DNA of 64,000 bases. Source: Pandoraea sputorum (lineage in GTDB: Bacteria; Pseudomonadota; Gammaproteobacteria; Burkholderiales; Burkholderiaceae). Positions within the stretch are counted from its first letter, which is position 1. Each line of letters starts with the position of its first letter. Shown in pieces: positions 1 through 9,640 of this stretch. The notes beneath the pieces were generated by a model that was given only the letters and a program-made list of their open reading frames with translations, was not told the origin of the DNA and searched no databases. Both the position numbers and the translations under genes were made by a program. The stretch lies in assembly GCF_000814845.2 (NCBI RefSeq), contig NZ_CP010431.2, positions 2,170,001 to 2,234,000 on the forward strand, read 5' to 3'.

Positions 1-9
1 AAAGAACGC

Positions 10-16
10 GATTATA
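10..16 (-). promoter_or_regulatory. possible -10 element of a leftward gene outside the window
   Basis: Read on the minus strand, the first bases of the window contain TATAAT (complement of ATTATA). No matching -35 was found with confidence. If real, it would drive a gene beyond the left edge, divergent from the acyl-CoA synthetase. The remaining sequence up to the first gene shows no convincing coding region. Confidence 0.25.
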
Positions 17-269
17 GCAGAGCTTTTCGCGCGAAAGATAGGGGGCGTGCGCGTCGGGCGCATCTTTTTTTGCTCCGACCGAGCGCTCGCCGCATCAACT
101 CCTTGAATCGCTTCTGTTTTTCGCGCACGACCTTGCTCACGCATCGCGTCGTCAAGCATTCGCATGGCGTCCCGCATCCATGATGGTTATTCCGGATGTC
201 GTATTCGAAGGGCCTCACGATAATGGAATTCTGCCTAAATCCATCGCCCATGAGGCTCGGAGACAAGCG

Positions 270-1958
270 ATGCCGCACACCCAGGGATTCGGCGACGCAC
301 GCGACCTGCTGCTCGCGCAGCGCGCCCATTACGACGTGGCGTACCGTGATTTCCGTTGGCCTGTCCTCACCCATTTCAACTGGGCGCTGGATTTCTTCGA
401 TCCACAAGCGCAAGGCAACGACACCCCGGCCCTCTGGGTCGTAGAAGAAGACGGACGCGAAGCGCGTCTGTCGTTCGCCGAAATGTCGGCACGCTCCAAT
501 CGCGTCGCGAACTTCCTGCGGGCACAGGGCGTGGCGCGCGGTGACCGTGTCCTGCTCATGCTGCCCAATCAGGTCGAACTCTGGGACCTCATGCTTGCGT
601 GCATGAAGCTCGGCGCCGTCATGATTCCCGCCACTACGCTGCTCGTTGCCGGTGACCTCGCCGACCGGCTGGAGCGCGGCCGCGTGCGGCACGTCGTCAC
701 CACCGCGCGCGATGCCATCAAGTTCGATGACCTGCCCGGTGACTATCGACGCATCGCGGTCGGCGATCATCCGCCCGACGGCTGGACGTCGCTCACGCTC
801 GCCTACGAAGCCCCTGAACAGTTCGCACCCGACGGCGTCACGCTCGCGACCGATCCGCTGTTGCTGTACTTCACCTCAGGCACGACATCGCGTCCCAAAC
901 TCGTGCTCCATACGCATCAGAGCTACCCCGTCGGTCATCTCGCCACCATGTACTGGATCGGCCTTCAGCCGGGCGACGTGCACTGGAACATCAGCTCGCC
1001 GGGGTGGGCGAAGCACGCGTGGAGTTGCTTCTTCGCGCCATGGAATGCGGGCGCGACGATCTTCATTTACAACTTCTCGCGTTTCGACGCCCGCGCCGCG
1101 CTAGAGACGGCCGCGCGCTGCGAAGTGACGACGCTCTGCGCGCCGCCGACCGTCTGGCGCATGATGATTCAGGAAGACCTCGCGCGTCACGCGGTGAAGT
1201 TTCGCGAACTCATCGGCGCGGGCGAGCCGTTGAATCCCGAGGTCATCGATCAGGTGAAGCGGGCGTGGAACATCACGATTCGCGACGGCTACGGACAGAC
1301 GGAAACCTGCTGCCAGATCGGCAACTCGCCGGGACAGACCGTCAAGGCGGGGGCGATGGGGCGGCCGATGCCGGGCTACCGTGTCGTGCTGCTCGATCCG
1401 GACGGCGCGGAAGCCGACGAAGGCGAAGTCGCGCTGGTGCTGTCGCCGCGTCCCGCCGGACTGATGCAAGGATACGAAGACGACAGCGAGAAGACCGCCT
1501 ACGCAATGCGCGACGGCTACTACCACACCGGCGATGTCGCCATGCGCGACGACCGCGGCTACTTTACATACGTCGGGCGTGCCGACGATGTTTTCAAAGC
1601 GTCCGACTACCGCATCAGCCCGTTCGAGCTGGAGAGCGAACTCATCAAGCATCCCGCCGTGGCGGAAGCCGGTGTTGTGCCCAGTCCCGATCCGCTGCGT
1701 CTGGCTGTGCCAAAGGCGTTCATCACGTTGCGTTCGGGCTTTCAGGCAGATGACAAACTCGCGCTCGATATCCTGCGTTTCTGCCGCGACCATCTCGCAC
1801 CCTACAAGCGCATTCGTCGCATCGAATTCTGCGATTTGCCAAAGACGATCTCGGGCAAGATCAGGCGCGTCGAACTCCGTCGCACGGAAGAGGGGCGGAG
1901 TCTGGAAGCGCGTCGGGAAATGGAATTCTGGGACGTCGATTTCGCCGATCTGAAGTGA
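270..1958 (+). CDS. AMP-dependent acyl-CoA synthetase (ANL superfamily)
   Basis: The 562-residue protein should activate a carboxylic acid to its acyl-adenylate and then to the CoA thioester in the cytoplasm. The P-loop-like motif YFTSGTTSRPK lies near residue 200, followed by the acyl-binding region with NISSPGWAKHAW, the adenylate motif GYGQTE, the hinge region YHTGDVAMRD and GRADDVFK, and the C-terminal PKTISGKIRR, whose lysine is the adenylation catalytic residue in this superfamily. The pattern is closest to medium-chain or aromatic acyl-CoA ligases such as the ACSM group; the substrate cannot be read from sequence. An upstream in-frame ATG at 180 exists, but the ATG at 270 has GGAG seven bases before it and begins the conserved part, so it was chosen. 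It converges on the TauE/SafE gene with only 23 nt between the stops. Confidence 0.92.
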   Translation: MPHTQGFGDARDLLLAQRAHYDVAYRDFRWPVLTHFNWALDFFDPQAQGNDTPALWVVEEDGREARLSFAEMSARSNRVANFLRAQGVARGDRVLLMLPNQVELWDLMLACMKLGAVMIPATTLLVAGDLADRLERGRVRHVVTTARDAIKFDDLPGDYRRIAVGDHPPDGWTSLTLAYEAPEQFAPDGVTLATDPLLLYFTSGTTSRPKLVLHTHQSYPVGHLATMYWIGLQPGDVHWNISSPGWAKHAWSCFFAPWNAGATIFIYNFSRFDARAALETAARCEVTTLCAPPTVWRMMIQEDLARHAVKFRELIGAGEPLNPEVIDQVKRAWNITIRDGYGQTETCCQIGNSPGQTVKAGAMGRPMPGYRVVLLDPDGAEADEGEVALVLSPRPAGLMQGYEDDSEKTAYAMRDGYYHTGDVAMRDDRGYFTYVGRADDVFKASDYRISPFELESELIKHPAVAEAGVVPSPDPLRLAVPKAFITLRSGFQADDKLALDILRFCRDHLAPYKRIRRIEFCDLPKTISGKIRRVELRRTEEGRSLEARREMEFWDVDFADLK

Positions 1959-1981
1959 GGCGTGAACGTCGCAGGCCCTGC

Positions 1982-2755
1982 TCAGCGTATGTGCTGGATC
2001 ACAAGTTCGGCACCCAGCATGGCGAGGCCGATGAAGAAGCAGCGGCGGAACACCGGTGCGCTGACGCGGCTTCGCACCCACTGCCCGATGAACATGCCGC
2101 CCAGTGCGGGCGCCAGCGCCAGCAGCGACACGCCCATGGCCGGGCCGTGGAAGATGCCGTCGCGCGCCAGTCCGGCCGCCAGCGCAATCGTCGAGACGGT
2201 GAACGACAGGCCCATCGCCTGCACCAGATCGTCTTTGTCGAGATCGAGCGCCTGAACGAACGGCACACCCGGGATCACGAAGACGCCGGTTGCCGCCGTC
2301 ACCAATCCCGTTGCCACGCCGACGACGCCGCCCACCGCGCCTTCGCGTCTGGCCGTCCAGTGTTTCGGCACGTGCAGGCGAACCGCCGCCAGTCCGAGCA
2401 CGGAGTAGGCGAGCAACGCGACGCCCAGCGCCATCCCCGCGAGATTGCCACCGTTCGCCAGCCATCCGCTGCCAGCCCATGTGCCGACGCAGATGCCCAA
2501 GAGCATCGGCCACAGTCGCTTCGCCAGCGCGGCAAAGCGCGGCCCGGCCAGCAATTGCCAGATGTTGGTGACGAGTGACGGGACGATGAGCATCGCTGCA
2601 GCTTCGGCCGTCGGCATGGCCAGTCCGAGCAGGCCGATGGCCACCGTCGGCAGGCCCAGCCCGATCACGCCTTTGACGAAACCCGCGAGCAGGAAGGTGA
2701 CGAGGCCCAGCGCCAGCAAGGGGAGGAGGTCGGTGAGGTGTTGAATATTCATCAT
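1982..2755 (-). CDS. TauE/SafE-family (DUF81) membrane transporter
   Basis: This 257-residue protein is almost wholly hydrophobic, with about eight predicted membrane helices. It has the family's N-terminal GFVKGVIGLGLPTVAIGLL signature, and a related second half around GVVGVATGLVTAATGVFVIP. Members export or import sulfite, sulfoacetate or other organosulfur anions, but the specificity of most is unknown. The start at the MMNIQHL methionines (2755 or 2752) places the first helix correctly; a longer frame to 2812 adds a charged stretch that does not look like a membrane-protein N-terminus. The Shine-Dalgarno sequence is weak. No neighbouring gene indicates a substrate. Confidence 0.85.
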   Translation of the reverse strand: MMNIQHLTDLLPLLALGLVTFLLAGFVKGVIGLGLPTVAIGLLGLAMPTAEAAAMLIVPSLVTNIWQLLAGPRFAALAKRLWPMLLGICVGTWAGSGWLANGGNLAGMALGVALLAYSVLGLAAVRLHVPKHWTARREGAVGGVVGVATGLVTAATGVFVIPGVPFVQALDLDKDDLVQAMGLSFTVSTIALAAGLARDGIFHGPAMGVSLLALAPALGGMFIGQWVRSRVSAPVFRRCFFIGLAMLGAELVIQHIR

Positions 2756-3122
2756 GTCGCCAGTATCTGCGCGGTCTTTCGGGGCGCCAATGCGGCATTC
2801 GCGCAGGGGCACTCAGGCTGACGCTGAGGCTAATGCTGACCGTGCCGCTGAAGCTCACCCCAAGGCTCACACCAAAGCGCATTCCGAAGCTGGCCCGGAA
2901 GCCGAAAAGCCCTATTGAAGTGGCGGCCGACGCGGTTTGGCGTTTTCAGTTATGCTCAGGCCAAATTCGCGCCGTGCCGCGCATCGGGCGCGTCCTCCGG
3001 AATCCAGATTCCGGCGGTCGTGCCGCCGCCGTCGGCACCCCGTAGACCTCCGTATGTCGTTCGACGTCGAACCCCACGCCGATCATGACGCCTCGTCATG
3101 ACGGGCTTCGGCGTCGACAGCC
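2756..3122. other. intergenic region between divergent TauE/SafE gene and gshA
   Basis: This 367-nt gap must contain the promoters of both divergent genes, but no clear -35/-10 pair was found. Its left half holds a degenerate GCT-alternating repeat described separately. The remainder has no recognisable feature. Confidence 0.5.
2790..2918 (+). repeat. degenerate GCN-alternating low-complexity tract with a 42-codon reading frame
   Basis: From about 2817 every second codon is mostly GCT/GCC, so the frame starting at ATG 2790 reads as alternating alanine and charged residues (ADAEANADRAAEAH and onward) and stops at 2916-2918. There is no convincing ribosome binding site. It may be a degenerate hexanucleotide repeat, a remnant of an Ala-rich protein, or a tiny real peptide. 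The repeat pattern is directly visible; expression is unsupported. Confidence 0.3.
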
Positions 3123-4793
3123 ATGCCAAAGCAGTCCGCTTGCCCAGAGGGATGGAAGTTGGAAAACCAGAATCGTCAACACGAACACACCGCCGATGCC
3201 GCACTGCTCGACCAGCGTCTGGCGCTCATCATGCAACCCGCCCACCGCGACTTGCTCGGCCAGGGCTTGTCGGGCATCGAGCGTGAGACGCTGCGCGTCG
3301 AAAGCGACGGCGAACTTGCGCTGACGCCGCACCCGCACGCGCTTGGCTCGGCCCTGACCAACGACGAAATCACCACCGATTACTCCGAAGCGCTGCTCGA
3401 ATTCATCACGCCGCCGCAGCACGACGCGGCCGCCGTCATCGCCCGTCTCGACGAAATCCATCAGTTCGCCTATCGCAAGCTCGGCGCAGAATTGCTGTGG
3501 AGCGATTCGATGCCGCCCGCACTGCCGCCGGAAGACGTGATTCCGATTGCCGACTACGGCACCTCTCACATCGGCATGCTCAAGCATGTCTACCGTCGGG
3601 GCCTCGCGCTGCGCTACGGCAAGCCGATGCAATGCATCGCCGGTATTCACTACAACTTCTCGCTGGCCGAGCCGGTGTGGGAACTGCTGCGCGAAGCCGA
3701 AGGCTCGAAGGACAGCGCACGCGATTATCAGTCGGCGCGCTACGTCGCCCTCATCCGCAATTTCCGCCGCTACAGCTGGCTGCTGATGTACCTGTTCGGT
3801 GCGTCGCCGGTGCTGCATGCCGAGTTCCTGCGTGGACGTAATCACGGCCTCGATTCGTTCGACGAAGGAACGCTGGGCCTGCCGTACGCGACCAGCCTGC
3901 GCATGAGCGACCTCGGCTATCAGAACAGTGCGCAGTCGGAAGTCTCGCCTTGCTATGACTGCCTGCCGAGCTACATCGATGCGCTCACCCAAGCCGTCAG
4001 CCAGCCGCACCCGGCTTACGAGGCGCTGGGCACGAAGCGTGACGGCGAGTGGATTCAGCTCTCGACGAACCTGCTGCAAATCGAAAACGAGTTCTACGCG
4101 ACGATTCGCCCCAAGCGCGTAACGTACAGTGGCGAACGTCCGGTGCAGGCGCTGGCGCGCCGCGGGGTGCAATACGTCGAAGTGCGTTGTATCGACATCG
4201 ACCCGTTCCAGCCCGTCGGCATCGACGTCGATGCCGCACGGTTCATCGACGCCTTCCTGCTGTTCTGCGCGTTTGAGAATAGTCCGTCGTGCTCGAACGC
4301 CGAGAACATGGAGAATCGCGATAACTTCGCGCACGTCGTCAAGGAAGGCCGCAAGCCCGGACTTGTCCTGCATCGTGGCGGTGAAGCGATCACTTTGTTC
4401 GATTGGGCGGAAGACCTGCTCGATCGCATCGATCGCACGGCCGCGGCCTTCGACGCGCAACGCGGCGGCGCGCATTACGCGCACTCGATGGCGCTGCAAC
4501 GCGCGAAAGTGCAGGACGTGACGCTCACGCCGTCCGCCCGCGTGATGGCGGCACTCGAACCGCTGCGCGGCAGGAAGGGCGGCGCGTTTCAGGCGTTCGC
4601 GCTGGATCAGAGCAAGCGTCACGCACAGACGCTGCGCGACATGCCGCTCGATCCGGCGGTCGTCGATCACTTCGAGACACTGGCCCGTAAATCGCTCGAC
4701 ACGCAGGCTGAACTGGAACGCACGCAGGTCGGTGACTTCGACGCGTTCGTCGCTGCTTATCGTGCTGGCACGCTGGGTACCGTGTCAGTCTGA
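3123..4793 (+). CDS. gshA: glutamate-cysteine ligase
   Basis: This 556-residue cytoplasmic enzyme joins glutamate and cysteine with ATP, the first step of glutathione synthesis. It is the gammaproteobacterial-type (class 1) enzyme: the N-terminal [19 protein letters not shown] and [10 protein letters not shown] match the ATP/metal-binding start of the family, followed by [19 protein letters not shown] and [11 protein letters not shown]. The Escherichia coli protein has about 518 residues, so this one has a roughly 30-residue N-terminal extension if the ATG at 3123 is used. An in-frame TTG at 3159, preceded by GAGGG at a good distance, would remove twelve of these residues and is a real alternative. 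A bidirectional terminator follows the stop closely. Confidence 0.95.
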   Translation: MPKQSACPEGWKLENQNRQHEHTADAALLDQRLALIMQPAHRDLLGQGLSGIERETLRVESDGELALTPHPHALGSALTNDEITTDYSEALLEFITPPQHDAAAVIARLDEIHQFAYRKLGAELLWSDSMPPALPPEDVIPIADYGTSHIGMLKHVYRRGLALRYGKPMQCIAGIHYNFSLAEPVWELLREAEGSKDSARDYQSARYVALIRNFRRYSWLLMYLFGASPVLHAEFLRGRNHGLDSFDEGTLGLPYATSLRMSDLGYQNSAQSEVSPCYDCLPSYIDALTQAVSQPHPAYEALGTKRDGEWIQLSTNLLQIENEFYATIRPKRVTYSGERPVQALARRGVQYVEVRCIDIDPFQPVGIDVDAARFIDAFLLFCAFENSPSCSNAENMENRDNFAHVVKEGRKPGLVLHRGGEAITLFDWAEDLLDRIDRTAAAFDAQRGGAHYAHSMALQRAKVQDVTLTPSARVMAALEPLRGRKGGAFQAFALDQSKRHAQTLRDMPLDPAVVDHFETLARKSLDTQAELERTQVGDFDAFVAAYRAGTLGTVSV

Positions 4794-4810
4794 CGCCGCA
4801 TATTGCCGCA

Positions 4811-4839
4811 AAAAAAAGCGCCTTTCGGGGCGCTTTTTT
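4811..4839. terminator. bidirectional rho-independent terminator between gshA and azlD
   Basis: The stem AAGCGCC / GGCGCTT with a short TTTCGG loop is flanked by A8 on the left and T6 on the right. It can therefore end rightward gshA and leftward azlCD transcripts. Confidence 0.85.
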
Positions 4840-4874
4840 CTTTCGGCTTCGTTGTTTTCCTAACGATCCCGCCG

Positions 4875-5198
4875 CTATGCCAATACGCCCAGTTGCCAGG
4901 CGAAGAACACGGCCAGCCCTGCGCCGATGGTGAGCAATTGATGGCGTGTCGCCGCACAGACGGCGATGGCGACGAGGGCCGCCACGAGTTGTGGATTGCG
5001 CCACGTCAGTTCGAGACCGTTGCCATGGGGAGCTAACGTCATCGGGACAATGATCGCCGTGAGCACCGTCACCGGGACAAACGACAACGCTTCGCGCAAC
5101 CACTCCGGGAACCTTACGCGGTCGCCCAGCACGAAGATGCCCGCCTTGACCGCGAACGTGACCGTCGCCATGCCGAGAATCGCCAGGACGTAGTTCAT
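4875..5198 (-). CDS. azlD: AzlD-type small subunit of branched-chain amino acid exporter
   Basis: This 107-residue protein has three to four hydrophobic segments and the AzlD-typical arrangement: an N-terminal helix, then LREALSFVPVTVLTAIIVPM, then two C-terminal helices. AzlD pairs with AzlC to export branched-chain amino acids and analogues at the inner membrane. Its ATG overlaps the end of azlC by 4 nt (ATGA), so the two are translationally coupled. Confidence 0.88.
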   Translation of the reverse strand: MNYVLAILGMATVTFAVKAGIFVLGDRVRFPEWLREALSFVPVTVLTAIIVPMTLAPHGNGLELTWRNPQLVAALVAIAVCAATRHQLLTIGAGLAVFFAWQLGVLA

Positions 5199-5932
5199 TG
5201 GGCACCTCGCGTCGACGTCGGTTGCGCGCCGCCGCGACGCTTCGCGTGCAGTGCGAGCATGCCTGCCGCGATGCCCAGCGCTACCGCGACCAGCAGGCCG
5301 AGCTTATAGGGCAGCGACTGACAAAGATACGCTGCCGTGCCTGCGACGACCGTCGCCACGGCCCACGGCATGCGCGCCATCTGCGGCACGATGATGGCGA
5401 TAAAGGTCGCGACCATCGCGAAGTCGAGGCCCAGCGTTTGCAGACGTGGAAATGCAGCGCCGAACAAGAGGCCCGCGAGCGTCCACACTTGCCAGTTCAC
5501 GTACATCGACAGCGCTGAGCCGAGGAAGTACCAATGGCCCATCGGATCGTCGGGATGACGGTGGAAGTGGCTGCTCGTCACGGCGAACGTCTCGTCCGTC
5601 AACAGGAATCCCAACAGCGCGCGCCAACGCAGGTTCAGATGCTTCACCTGCGGCAGTAGATTCGCGGCATACAGCATATGGCGCAGGTTGACGATGAACG
5701 TCGTCGCCCACAGCACGGCGTAGCCTACGCCGGTCGCAAAAAGCCCTGCGGCAATGAACTGGCTCGATCCCGCGAACACGGTGAGCGACATCAGTTGACC
5801 GTGCCAGAGTGCTAGCGGCGTGGTGGCGACCAGGGCGCCGAAGATCAGGCCGAACGGGGCCGCGCCGACGATCATCGGCAACGTGTCGCGGGCGCCTGCG
5901 GCAAAGCTTGCCGTGCGGGACAGAACCGGCAT
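5195..5932 (-). CDS. azlC: AzlC-family branched-chain amino acid exporter, large subunit
   Basis: The 245-residue membrane protein has the family pattern FAAGARDTLPMIVGAAPFGL near the N-terminus, then SLTVFAGSSQFIAAGLF and a series of hydrophobic helices. The partner azlD overlaps its stop codon. The start at 5932 was chosen because AGGAA lies about nine bases upstream and the conserved sequence begins a few residues later; a longer frame up to 6085 adds a non-conserved polar stretch. The substrate in this organism is inferred only from the family. Confidence 0.88.
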   Translation of the reverse strand: MPVLSRTASFAAGARDTLPMIVGAAPFGLIFGALVATTPLALWHGQLMSLTVFAGSSQFIAAGLFATGVGYAVLWATTFIVNLRHMLYAANLLPQVKHLNLRWRALLGFLLTDETFAVTSSHFHRHPDDPMGHWYFLGSALSMYVNWQVWTLAGLLFGAAFPRLQTLGLDFAMVATFIAIIVPQMARMPWAVATVVAGTAAYLCQSLPYKLGLLVAVALGIAAGMLALHAKRRGGAQPTSTRGAQ

Positions 5933-6082
5933 GGTGAGACGTTCCTGTGGGTTGAGGTGTTGGGGTGAAGGGAAAAAAGGGCAAAAAGAGGCCTTCGATG
6001 CCCCGAGCATAACGTTTTGCACCGCGTGTCGGCTTGTACGTTCTTGCGCTTGTCGTCGCGTCGCGCGATAGGACAGTCGACG

Positions 6083-6109
6083 CAAAAACGGCCACCGTTC
6101 GGTGGCCGT
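6083..6109 (-). terminator. rho-independent terminator of the PBP1A gene
   Basis: A nine-bp stem (ACGGCCACC / GGTGGCCGT, loop GTTC) is followed on the minus strand by a run of five T. It lies 34 nt beyond the PBP1A stop codon. Confidence 0.8.
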
Positions 6110-6142
6110 CGTTGGTAAAGGCTTGCGGTGGCTAATGGAGGC

Positions 6143-8659
6143 TTAGGGATGCTTGAACATGTCCAGAATCCGGGCCTTTTCGCTGGCATCCGTGCCGCCG
6201 GGCGAAGGCGGTTGCGCGGCGGCCGGCGGCGGGGCGGCAGGTGAGGGCGAGCCGTTACCGAAGAACGGCAGCGAGAAGCCGCCGCTGTTGTCTTCGATGC
6301 CGATGCTCGCCACAAACCCGTTGCCCGGCAGCTTGTCCGTCTCGTACAACTCGCCGTTCACCACACTCACGCCGTCGGGCATGGCCATCTGCTGTTGCGG
6401 CACGCCGTTTAGCGCCACGCCCATGTATTTCGTCCACACTGGCAGCGCGAGTTGCGCACCGAATTCGCGGCTACCCAATGTCTTCGGCTGATCGAAACCG
6501 ATCCACGCGACGGCCACGAGCGAGTGCTGATAGCCAGCGAACCAGCCATCCAGCGCGTCGTTGGTCGTGCCTGTCTTGCCCGCCAGGTCGGAGCGCTTGA
6601 GCACGTTCGTGCCGGAGCCCGTTCCGCGCTGCGCCACCGTTTGCAGCAGGCTGTTCATGATGTATGCGTTCGGTGCGGAGATCGCACGGGCAGCGTTCAC
6701 GCCTGCCACGACCGGCGTCGCCTTGTTCAGGATGTTGCCGCGTGCATCGCGAATCTCGCTGATGAGATAGGGCGCGACACGGTAGCCGCCGTTCGCGAAC
6801 ACCGCATAGGCACCGGCGAGTTGCAGCGGCGTCGTCTGTCCGGCACCCAGCGCCATCGGTAGATACGGCGGCACCTTGTCCGCGTCGAAGCCGAAACGCG
6901 TGGCGTAATCCTGCGTGTATTGCGTGCCGGCGAACTGCAGCAGACGAATCGCTACGAGGTTCTTGGAGCGTTGCAGGCCCTCGCGCACGGTCATCGGACC
7001 GCTGAAGGCGTCGTCGTCGTGCGGATCCCACGCCTGACCGCCCGTCTGTGCGGGCGGCAGGTTCAGCGGGCCGTCCATCACCATCGTGGCGGGGCTCACG
7101 CCCTTCTCGATCGCTGCCGAGTACACGACCGGCTTGAACGTCGAGCCCGGCTGACGCCATGCCTGCGTCGCGCGGTTGAACTTGCTCTGGTTGAAGTCGA
7201 AGCCGCCGATCAGGGCGCGAATCGCGCCGTCGTCCGGCGAGAGCGAAACGAGTGAGCCTTGCACTTCGGGCAGTTGCGAGATGCGCCACTTGCCGCGCGC
7301 GTCCTTCATCACGCGGATGATCGAGCCGGGGCGGATGCGGACCTTCTCGCTGGCCTTGGCCGAGAGCGCCGACGCCGCGAAGCCGATGCCGTCGCCGTTG
7401 ATCACGGCGGCGTCGCCCGAGAGGGGAACCGCCGTCACTTGCGAGGTGCTTGCGGCCACGACCACAGCCGCCACGAGATCGCCGTTATCGGGGTGTTCGA
7501 GCAGCGTGTCTTCGATCAGTTGCTGACGATCGGGCATGGCCGCTGGCAGTTCCACGAAACCTTCCGGGCCGCGATAGCTATGGCGACGCTCGTAATCGAG
7601 CACGCCCGCGCGAACGGCTTCGTAAGCGGCCTGCTGCTTCCTGGAATCGAGCGTGGTGATGACGGTCAGGCCGCGCGTGTAGGCGTCGTCCTTGTACTCG
7701 TCGTACACCGCCTGACGCACCATTTCCGCCACATATTCGGCGTGGACGTTGTACTCGTTGCCGGACGTGCGCGTACGGATCGGTTCATGCAGGGCATCTT
7801 CGTACTGATTGCGCGAGATGTAGCCCAGATCGAGCATGCGCTTGAGGATGTATTCCTGACGAATCTTCGCGCGCTTCGGGTTGACGATCGGGTTGTAAGC
7901 GGAAGGCGCCTTGGGCAGTCCGGCAAGCATGGCGGCTTCGCCAAGCGTGATGTCCTTGAGGTCCTTTCCGAAATAAATGCGCGCGGCGCTGGCGAAGCCA
8001 TAAGCGCGCTGTCCCAGATAGATCTGGTTCATGTACAGCTCGAGAATCTTGTCCTTGGACAGCGCGGACTCGATCTTGTACGCGAGCAGCATTTCATAAA
8101 TCTTGCGGGTCGCCGTCTTCTCGCGGGAAAGGAAGAAGTTACGCGCGACCTGCATGGTGATCGTGCTGGCACCCTGTGCCGCACCGCCGTGCATGACGTC
8201 GGAGACACCCGCGCGCAGAATGCCGATGAAGTCGACCCCGCCGTGATCGTAGAAGCGGTAATCCTCGATCGCGAGGACCGCCTTCTTCATCACATCCGGA
8301 ATCTGATCGATGGTCACCAGGCTGCGACGCTCTTCGCCGAATTCGCCGATCAGCACGTTATCGGACGTGTAGACCCGCAGCGGCACCTTGGGCCGGTAGT
8401 CGGTGATGACGTCGAGCGCGGGCAGATTGGGGCGCATGACGATCAGCGCGTAGCCGACGATCAGGGCCGCGACCACGGCCAACCCTGCCAGCGTGGCAAG
8501 GATGACGGCAAGCGTGCCGAATCCGCGCTGACCGTGAGGGCGACGGTGGGGTGAAGGCGAGGCAGAGTGCGATGACTGCGCCTGAGGCGTGATGACGGGG
8601 GACTTACGGTGCGCGCGATGCGACGGCGCACGAGGCGGCAAACAATGCTTCAAGGACAT
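6143..8659 (-). CDS. mrcA: penicillin-binding protein 1A, bifunctional glycosyltransferase/transpeptidase
   Basis: This class A penicillin-binding protein of about 838 residues polymerises lipid II and crosslinks peptidoglycan in the periplasm. A basic, Ser/His-rich cytoplasmic tail of about 45 residues precedes one membrane anchor. The glycosyltransferase domain shows the catalytic-Glu motif AIEDYRFYDHGGVD, then QGASTITMQVARN and KILELYMNQIYLGQRAYG. The transpeptidase domain has GSTFKP (catalytic Ser and Lys), SKN and KTGTT. The C-terminus ends in a Pro/Ala/Ser-rich tail. The ATG at 8659 was chosen; a TTG two codons upstream is possible, and neither has a clear Shine-Dalgarno sequence. A terminator follows at 6083-6109. 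Confidence 0.96.
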   Translation of the reverse strand: MSLKHCLPPRAPSHRAHRKSPVITPQAQSSHSASPSPHRRPHGQRGFGTLAVILATLAGLAVVAALIVGYALIVMRPNLPALDVITDYRPKVPLRVYTSDNVLIGEFGEERRSLVTIDQIPDVMKKAVLAIEDYRFYDHGGVDFIGILRAGVSDVMHGGAAQGASTITMQVARNFFLSREKTATRKIYEMLLAYKIESALSKDKILELYMNQIYLGQRAYGFASAARIYFGKDLKDITLGEAAMLAGLPKAPSAYNPIVNPKRAKIRQEYILKRMLDLGYISRNQYEDALHEPIRTRTSGNEYNVHAEYVAEMVRQAVYDEYKDDAYTRGLTVITTLDSRKQQAAYEAVRAGVLDYERRHSYRGPEGFVELPAAMPDRQQLIEDTLLEHPDNGDLVAAVVVAASTSQVTAVPLSGDAAVINGDGIGFAASALSAKASEKVRIRPGSIIRVMKDARGKWRISQLPEVQGSLVSLSPDDGAIRALIGGFDFNQSKFNRATQAWRQPGSTFKPVVYSAAIEKGVSPATMVMDGPLNLPPAQTGGQAWDPHDDDAFSGPMTVREGLQRSKNLVAIRLLQFAGTQYTQDYATRFGFDADKVPPYLPMALGAGQTTPLQLAGAYAVFANGGYRVAPYLISEIRDARGNILNKATPVVAGVNAARAISAPNAYIMNSLLQTVAQRGTGSGTNVLKRSDLAGKTGTTNDALDGWFAGYQHSLVAVAWIGFDQPKTLGSREFGAQLALPVWTKYMGVALNGVPQQQMAMPDGVSVVNGELYETDKLPGNGFVASIGIEDNSGGFSLPFFGNGSPSPAAPPPAAAQPPSPGGTDASEKARILDMFKHP

Positions 8660-8867
8660 ACCCAACGAAGAATGCAGGATGGGAACAGGCCGGCCGGCCT
8701 AGCGCTGCGTGGATCCCCGCCGCGCGGCGAAATCGGTGCAGTATGCCACGCCCGGGGCGACACCCCCAAAAAAGTGGGGGGTGCGCCGCGGGGCAAACGG
8801 CAAAGGGTTAGAGCGACGTCCGCGTGCGGCGTTCGCCCGACGCCCGACTAAGCGGCATTACGTGTGC

Positions 8868-9500
8868 TCAGCGGCGTGCTTCGGTCGCCATGCGCAGCGC
8901 CAGTGCGCCGAGCACACCCCCCATGAGCCAGCGCTGGATGCGCAGCCATGCCGGGCGTTGACCGAGAAAACGCGAGATGGAGCCAGCGGACAGAGCGACC
9001 GAGGCGTTCACCGCCACGCTCACCACGATCTGCGTGAGGCCGAGTACCAGCGACTGAGTCAGCACGCTGCCGTGCTCCGGATGCACGAACTGGGGCAACA
9101 GCGCCAGATACAGCATCGCAATCTTAGGGTTGAGCACCGACGTGAACAAGCCCATCGTAAAGAGACGCCGGTTGCTGTCTTTGGGCAGCGTCGTCACTTC
9201 GAATGGCGAACGGCCACCCGGCTTGAGCGCTTGCCAGCACAGCCACAGCAAGTAGAGCGCACCGCCGAAGCGCAGCACGTCATACGCGTACGGCACGGCG
9301 AAGAGCAGGGCGGTGATACCGAAGGCGGCGCATAACATGTAGACGACGAAGCCAACTGCCACGCCGCCCAGCGACACGAGACCGGCCGCCGGTCCCTGAC
9401 ACAGCGAGCGTGAGATCAGGTACATCATGTTCGGCCCTGGCGTCAGGGCCATGCCGAAGGCGACCAGCGCGAAGGCCAGCCAGGTGGAGAGTGCGGGCAT
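8868..9500 (-). CDS. LysE/RhtB-family amino acid exporter
   Basis: The 210-residue inner-membrane protein has about six hydrophobic helices and the family signature FGMALTPGPNMMYLISRSL at the end of helix 1, followed by MGLFTSVLNPKIAMLYLALL. Length matches the LysE/RhtB family (about 205-210). Members export amino acids such as lysine, threonine or homoserine lactone; the substrate here is unknown. The start at 9500 begins directly before the first helix, whereas a longer frame to 9569 adds a non-hydrophobic leader. Confidence 0.9.
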   Translation of the reverse strand: MPALSTWLAFALVAFGMALTPGPNMMYLISRSLCQGPAAGLVSLGGVAVGFVVYMLCAAFGITALLFAVPYAYDVLRFGGALYLLWLCWQALKPGGRSPFEVTTLPKDSNRRLFTMGLFTSVLNPKIAMLYLALLPQFVHPEHGSVLTQSLVLGLTQIVVSVAVNASVALSAGSISRFLGQRPAWLRIQRWLMGGVLGALALRMATEARR

Positions 9501-9640
9501 AGTTGTGGTGGCTGGAACGTCGATGCGTCCGCGCCATATCTGAGGAGCAAGTCGCAAGATACCACGCACTCGGCACGCACGCCGGTTGCCTGAACCGTGC
9601 AGTCACATCGGGGTGAATTTCCCCTGGATTCCCCGAGAAA

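Noticed and set aside
1101..2882. 593-codon minus-strand frame crossing the acyl-CoA synthetase and the TauE gene
   Set aside because: It overlaps two recognised genes in other frames and has Arg-rich shadow composition.
3096..4670. 524-codon minus-strand frame opposite gshA
   Set aside because: Shadow of gshA; no recognisable domain.
8761..8783. CACCCCC / GGGGGTG hairpin upstream of the PBP1A gene
   Set aside because: Seven-bp stem with a nine-nt loop and no T-tract; could form by chance in G-rich sequence, and no regulatory logic was visible.
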